Assembly: GCA_035630195.1 (NCBI GenBank)
Contig: DASQLD010000158.1
Span: 1-8,150 of the forward strand
Direction of reading: 5' to 3'
Source: DASQDN01 sp035630195
Lineage (GTDB): Bacteria > Acidobacteriota > Terriglobia > Bryobacterales > Bryobacteraceae
DNA: 8,150 nt
Both the position numbers and the translations under genes were made by a program. The notes under the pieces are model-generated. The model was not told the DNA's origin. It ran no database searches and saw only the letters and a program-made list of their open reading frames with translations. Shown here one piece after another: positions 5,995-8,150 of this stretch. Each line of letters opens with the position of its first letter. Positions within the stretch are counted from its first letter, which is position 1.

Positions 5995-6949
5995 GAGCGC
6001 CGCGCGTTAAAGCGTCCTTTTTATACCACTCGAAGGTTTGCCGCAATCCCTCTTCGAGAGAGAAACGAGGGACGTGATTCAACAACTGCTTCGCCTCCGT
6101 CGTATCCGCCTGAGAGTGTCGAACATCGCCAGGCCGATCGGGTCCATACTTAGCCTGAATCTTCACGCCAGTGATCTGCTGCAACGTTTCCCAAACCATG
6201 TTCAAAGTAAAACGGTCGCCATTGCCGGCGTTCACTACCTGGCCAGCTACACCGTCGGCGTGAAGAGCTTTATAAACCAGTTCAGCGACATCCTCGACAT
6301 AGGTGAAGTCGCGCGATTGTTCTCCATCGCCGTGGATGAGTGGCACACTCGCTTCGAGAATACAGCGCATGAAGATGGAAAGGACACCTGAGTAGGCGCT
6401 CGATGGATCCTGGCGAGGACCATAGACGTTGAAGAAGCGCAGGGATACCACTTCGAGACCGTAGCACTCGCTGAATACTTTGCCATACATCTCACCGAGC
6501 ACTTTTTGCGCGGCGTAAGGTGACTTTGGCCGGGGGAGCATTCCTTCATATTTTGGGAGCACTTCCGTGTCACCGTAGGCAGAGGAAGAACCCGCAAAGA
6601 AAACACGCTTCACACCGGCTTCATGTGCCGCGCGAAACACATTAAAGGTGCCGTTGATGTTCACGTCATGCGAGGGAACGGGATCTTCGATAGATCGGGG
6701 GACTGATGGGATAGCAGCCAAATGCGCCACGTACTCACACCCATTCAGCGCCTCCCGAAAGCGGCTGAAATCGCGGATGTCGATTCGATGGAAGTCGATG
6801 TCGTTCCGAATTTCATCCAGGTTTGCATCGCTTCCGGTCGCCAGGTTGTCGATGACAACAACGCGATCTGCATCATGCTTCAGAAGCGTACGAACAACCT
6901 GCGAGCCGATGAAACCTGCGCCCCCAGTCACTGCGTAGCGTTTCTTCAT
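5984..6949 (-). CDS. NAD-dependent nucleotide-sugar epimerase/dehydratase (UDP-sugar 4-epimerase-like)
   Basis: Extended short-chain dehydrogenase of the GalE/WbpP type, acting in the cytosol on nucleotide-activated sugars for surface polysaccharides or galactose metabolism. The 321-residue protein begins with the NAD-binding Rossmann motif TGGAGFIGS (8-16), with the acidic residue Asp34 (VVIDNLATGS) expected for NAD. The catalytic set is the Ser in SSSAYG (121-126), Tyr145 and Lys149 (YAAQK). RFFNVYGPRQDP (171-182), then SAYSGVLSIF and GDGEQSRDFTYVEDV (207-221), are substrate-domain hallmarks. The GPRQDP-SAYSGV stretch is close to UDP-GlcNAc/UDP-Glc 4-epimerases, but the exact sugar cannot be fixed. 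Its ATG overlaps the stop of the upstream isomerase gene (ATGA), with GGAGAGG 8 nt before it. Its last 11 bp overlap the end of the convergent serine hydrolase gene. Confidence 0.92.
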   Translation of the reverse strand: MKKRYAVTGGAGFIGSQVVRTLLKHDADRVVVIDNLATGSDANLDEIRNDIDFHRIDIRDFSRFREALNGCEYVAHLAAIPSVPRSIEDPVPSHDVNINGTFNVFRAAHEAGVKRVFFAGSSSAYGDTEVLPKYEGMLPRPKSPYAAQKVLGEMYGKVFSECYGLEVVSLRFFNVYGPRQDPSSAYSGVLSIFMRCILEASVPLIHGDGEQSRDFTYVEDVAELVYKALHADGVAGQVVNAGNGDRFTLNMVWETLQQITGVKIQAKYGPDRPGDVRHSQADTTEAKQLLNHVPRFSLEEGLRQTFEWYKKDALTRGALKV

Positions 6950-7782
6950 GCCGGCAGCCTCTCCGTTACAGCTTGCAAATATTCAAACGACTCGCGCGCC
7001 AAAGTTTCTGCTCCAGGAGTAAAATCGAATGCCTCAAGCGAGATCCACCCGTTGTAACCTCGCCGCTTGAGAACGTCAAAGATGGCTCCGAAGTCATAGT
7101 CGCCGGTTCCTGGATGGCGTCCGTCCATTTCGTTCACATGAACGTGATGGATGTAATCGTAATAGCGATCGACCAGAGTGGCGTGATTCTCGACTTCGTC
7201 TTCGGCGTTATGCGAATCGAACATCGTTCGAATCGCCGGGCTGCCGATCTGCCGCACGAGTCCCACTGCCTCTTCAAGTGTCGTGACAACGTTGCACTGG
7301 CTCGACGGCAACGCCTCAGCAAGGATCGTTACACCTCGCTCTTCGGCGTGGGGCGCCACGTGCGCGAGCCCGTCGATCCAACGTTTCGTAGCCTCTTCTT
7401 TGGTGGACCCAGGTGTCGCAGCCCTCTGCTTCGGTGATCCAAACACCATTACGCCGCCGGGACCAAGGTCCGAACAGAGGTCGACCAGATTATAAACATA
7501 CTGCCAGCTCAAGTCTCGCAACTTGGTGTCTTCGGTCGTCACGTGCAGCGTCTTCGGCGAAACCATCAACCAGTGGAGACCCGCAAAAGTTAACCCCTCG
7601 CCCGACATGATGCTCTTGTACTCGGCGCGTTGTTGCGTCGATACCTCCAGCGGATCATCGGCCAGTGTAAAGGGAGCGATCTCAATGCCCGTGTAGCCGA
7701 TGGAACGGATTACTTTGCAGGCTTCGCGAAAATCGTAGTCCTTAAACGCTTCGTTGCAAATTGCGTGGCGGAAATCGTGCAT
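6946..7782 (-). CDS. Sugar phosphate isomerase/epimerase-like TIM-barrel protein
   Basis: Member of the xylose-isomerase-like TIM-barrel family (AP endonuclease 2 fold), which includes D-tagatose 3-epimerase, hydroxypyruvate isomerase and inosose isomerases. Numbered from the ATG at 7782 (278 residues), the start is HAICNEAFKDYDF and GYTGIEIAPFTL. The metal ligands appear as Glu156 (LAEAL), Asp189 (MFDSHN), His215 (HVHVNEMDG) and Glu250 (SLEAF). Their spacings of 33, 26 and 35 equal those of Pseudomonas cichorii tagatose 3-epimerase as I recall them. The conserved HPGTGDYDF loop follows His215. The frame can be extended to a GTG at 7833, but those 17 residues do not resemble the family and fall in pseudogene remains, so I prefer 7782; neither start has a strong ribosome site. 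Coupling to a nucleotide-sugar epimerase suggests sugar interconversion, with the substrate unknown. Confidence 0.85.
   Translation of the reverse strand: MHDFRHAICNEAFKDYDFREACKVIRSIGYTGIEIAPFTLADDPLEVSTQQRAEYKSIMSGEGLTFAGLHWLMVSPKTLHVTTEDTKLRDLSWQYVYNLVDLCSDLGPGGVMVFGSPKQRAATPGSTKEEATKRWIDGLAHVAPHAEERGVTILAEALPSSQCNVVTTLEEAVGLVRQIGSPAIRTMFDSHNAEDEVENHATLVDRYYDYIHHVHVNEMDGRHPGTGDYDFGAIFDVLKRRGYNGWISLEAFDFTPGAETLARESFEYLQAVTERLPA
6958..6964 (-). promoter_or_regulatory. Ribosome binding site for the epimerase, inside the isomerase gene
   Basis: On the minus strand GGAGAGG ends 8 nt before the epimerase ATG and lies within the last codons of the upstream isomerase gene. Together with the ATGA stop/start overlap (6946-6949) it fixes the epimerase start and indicates coupled translation of the two genes. 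Confidence 0.7.
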
Positions 7783-7837
7783 CAAATGCCCATGGTATCG
7801 CGCCGGGTAGCCAAAGCGGTATTCTCGCCCCACTGAA

Positions 7838-8116
7838 GACGATTGCTATGGATACGGCATTACCCAGGATGTGCTAGCGCGCACTGGTGGACAACTCAGG
7901 CTCAGTCCAGGCACACTGTACCGATCAATTCACCGTCTATGGAGCAAGGCCTCATCCTAGCAACGGTGGAACGGCCCGCACCGGAAATCGAGGACGAGCG
8001 CCGCCGGTGCTTTAGGCTGACGACGTTCAGGCGAGCAGTGGCGCGCCGAGGCAGCTTGCCTCGCAGATCTTGTGAAACAAGCTCGTATTTGCGGACTGGT
8101 CACGGGGAGGGTCTGA
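7838..8116 (+). pseudogene. PadR-family transcriptional regulator, broken by frameshifts
   Basis: PadR proteins are small (about 110 residues) winged-helix repressors. Three reading frames must be joined to see one here. Frame one, 7838-7936, reads GYGITQDVLARTGG and RLSPGTLYRSIHRL, the PadR DNA-binding part. A base is missing between 7938 and 7939, and this frame hits TAG at 7958. Frame two, 7939-8040, continues MEQGLI, then VERPAPEIEDERRR and FRLTTF, the wing and following helix. Near 8041 two bases are missing (or one is extra). Frame three, 8042-8116, gives RAEAACLADLVKQAR, then GLVTGRV and the stop TGA. The normal N-terminal 20-25 residues are also damaged: scraps such as AVF (7816-7824) and ILAPL (7821-7835) lie upstream in other frames. 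The order and spacing of the pieces match PadR throughout, so the gene is decayed unless the base calls are wrong. The end overlaps the next start as TGATG. Confidence 0.8.
8104..8110 (+). promoter_or_regulatory. Strong ribosome binding site for the gene at the right edge
   Basis: GGGGAGG (8104-8110) lies 5 nt before the ATG at 8116. It is the strongest Shine-Dalgarno sequence in the window and fixes the start of the partial gene at the edge. It sits inside the last codons of the broken PadR gene. Confidence 0.7.
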
Positions 8117-8150
8117 TGCTAGTTCGCGCTTTGCTATCGGCGCTGCACAA
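8116..8150 (+). CDS. Start of a gene downstream of the PadR remnant, probably an ADOP-type permease (partial)
   Basis: Only 11 full codons are visible, MLVRALLSALH, before the window ends. The start is supported by a strong Shine-Dalgarno 5 nt upstream and by the TGATG overlap with the PadR stop. In Acidobacteriota a PadR gene with this kind of overlap is commonly followed by a large ABC-type 'ADOP' permease (FtsX/MacB-like), and such proteins often begin with a RALL-type stretch before a YPxxFR segment. The coding start is well supported; the permease identity rests on context and is an inference. Confidence 0.5.
   Translation, partial: MLVRALLSALH

Noticed and set aside
7783..7833. N-terminal extension of the sugar isomerase to the GTG at 7833
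   Set aside because: The extra 17 residues do not look like the family N-terminus, no ribosome site precedes the GTG, and the stretch lies next to or within PadR remains.

Overview
The window looks like chromosomal DNA of a moderately GC-rich bacterium, most likely an acidobacterium (Acidobacteriota). The clearest hint is at the right end: the remains of a PadR-type regulator whose stop codon overlaps the start of the next gene (TGATG). That layout is typical of the PadR/'ADOP' permease pairs abundant in Acidobacteriota. This placement is an inference from layout and protein style, not from a search.

Left half (1-3664, minus strand): a tight leucine biosynthesis operon, leuA-leuB-leuC, with gaps of 3 and 9 bp. 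leuC runs off the left edge only about three codons before its expected end; leuD may follow outside. LeuA has only the catalytic part and lacks the C-terminal leucine-sensing domain. Centre (3665-5994, plus strand): a LysR-type regulator is transcribed away from leuA across a 110-bp region holding two back-to-back promoters. A secreted serine hydrolase of the beta-lactamase/esterase fold follows in the same direction. With no allosteric domain in LeuA and no room for a leader attenuator, the divergent LysR protein is the natural candidate controller of the leu genes (inference).

Right half (5984-7782, minus strand): a TIM-barrel sugar isomerase/epimerase and an NAD-dependent nucleotide-sugar epimerase, joined by an ATGA overlap and probably translated as a coupled pair. 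The epimerase meets the serine hydrolase tail to tail with an 11-bp overlap. The last 370 bases (7783-8150) hold no intact reading frame. They contain a PadR-family regulator broken by at least two frameshifts, followed by the well-formed ribosome binding site and first 11 codons of a downstream gene, probably a permease.

I found no CRISPR array, transfer RNA, ribosomal RNA, transposase, phage gene or recognisable defence system. The points most worth a second look are the decayed PadR gene, the regulatory-domain-free LeuA, and the compact leuA/lysR control region.
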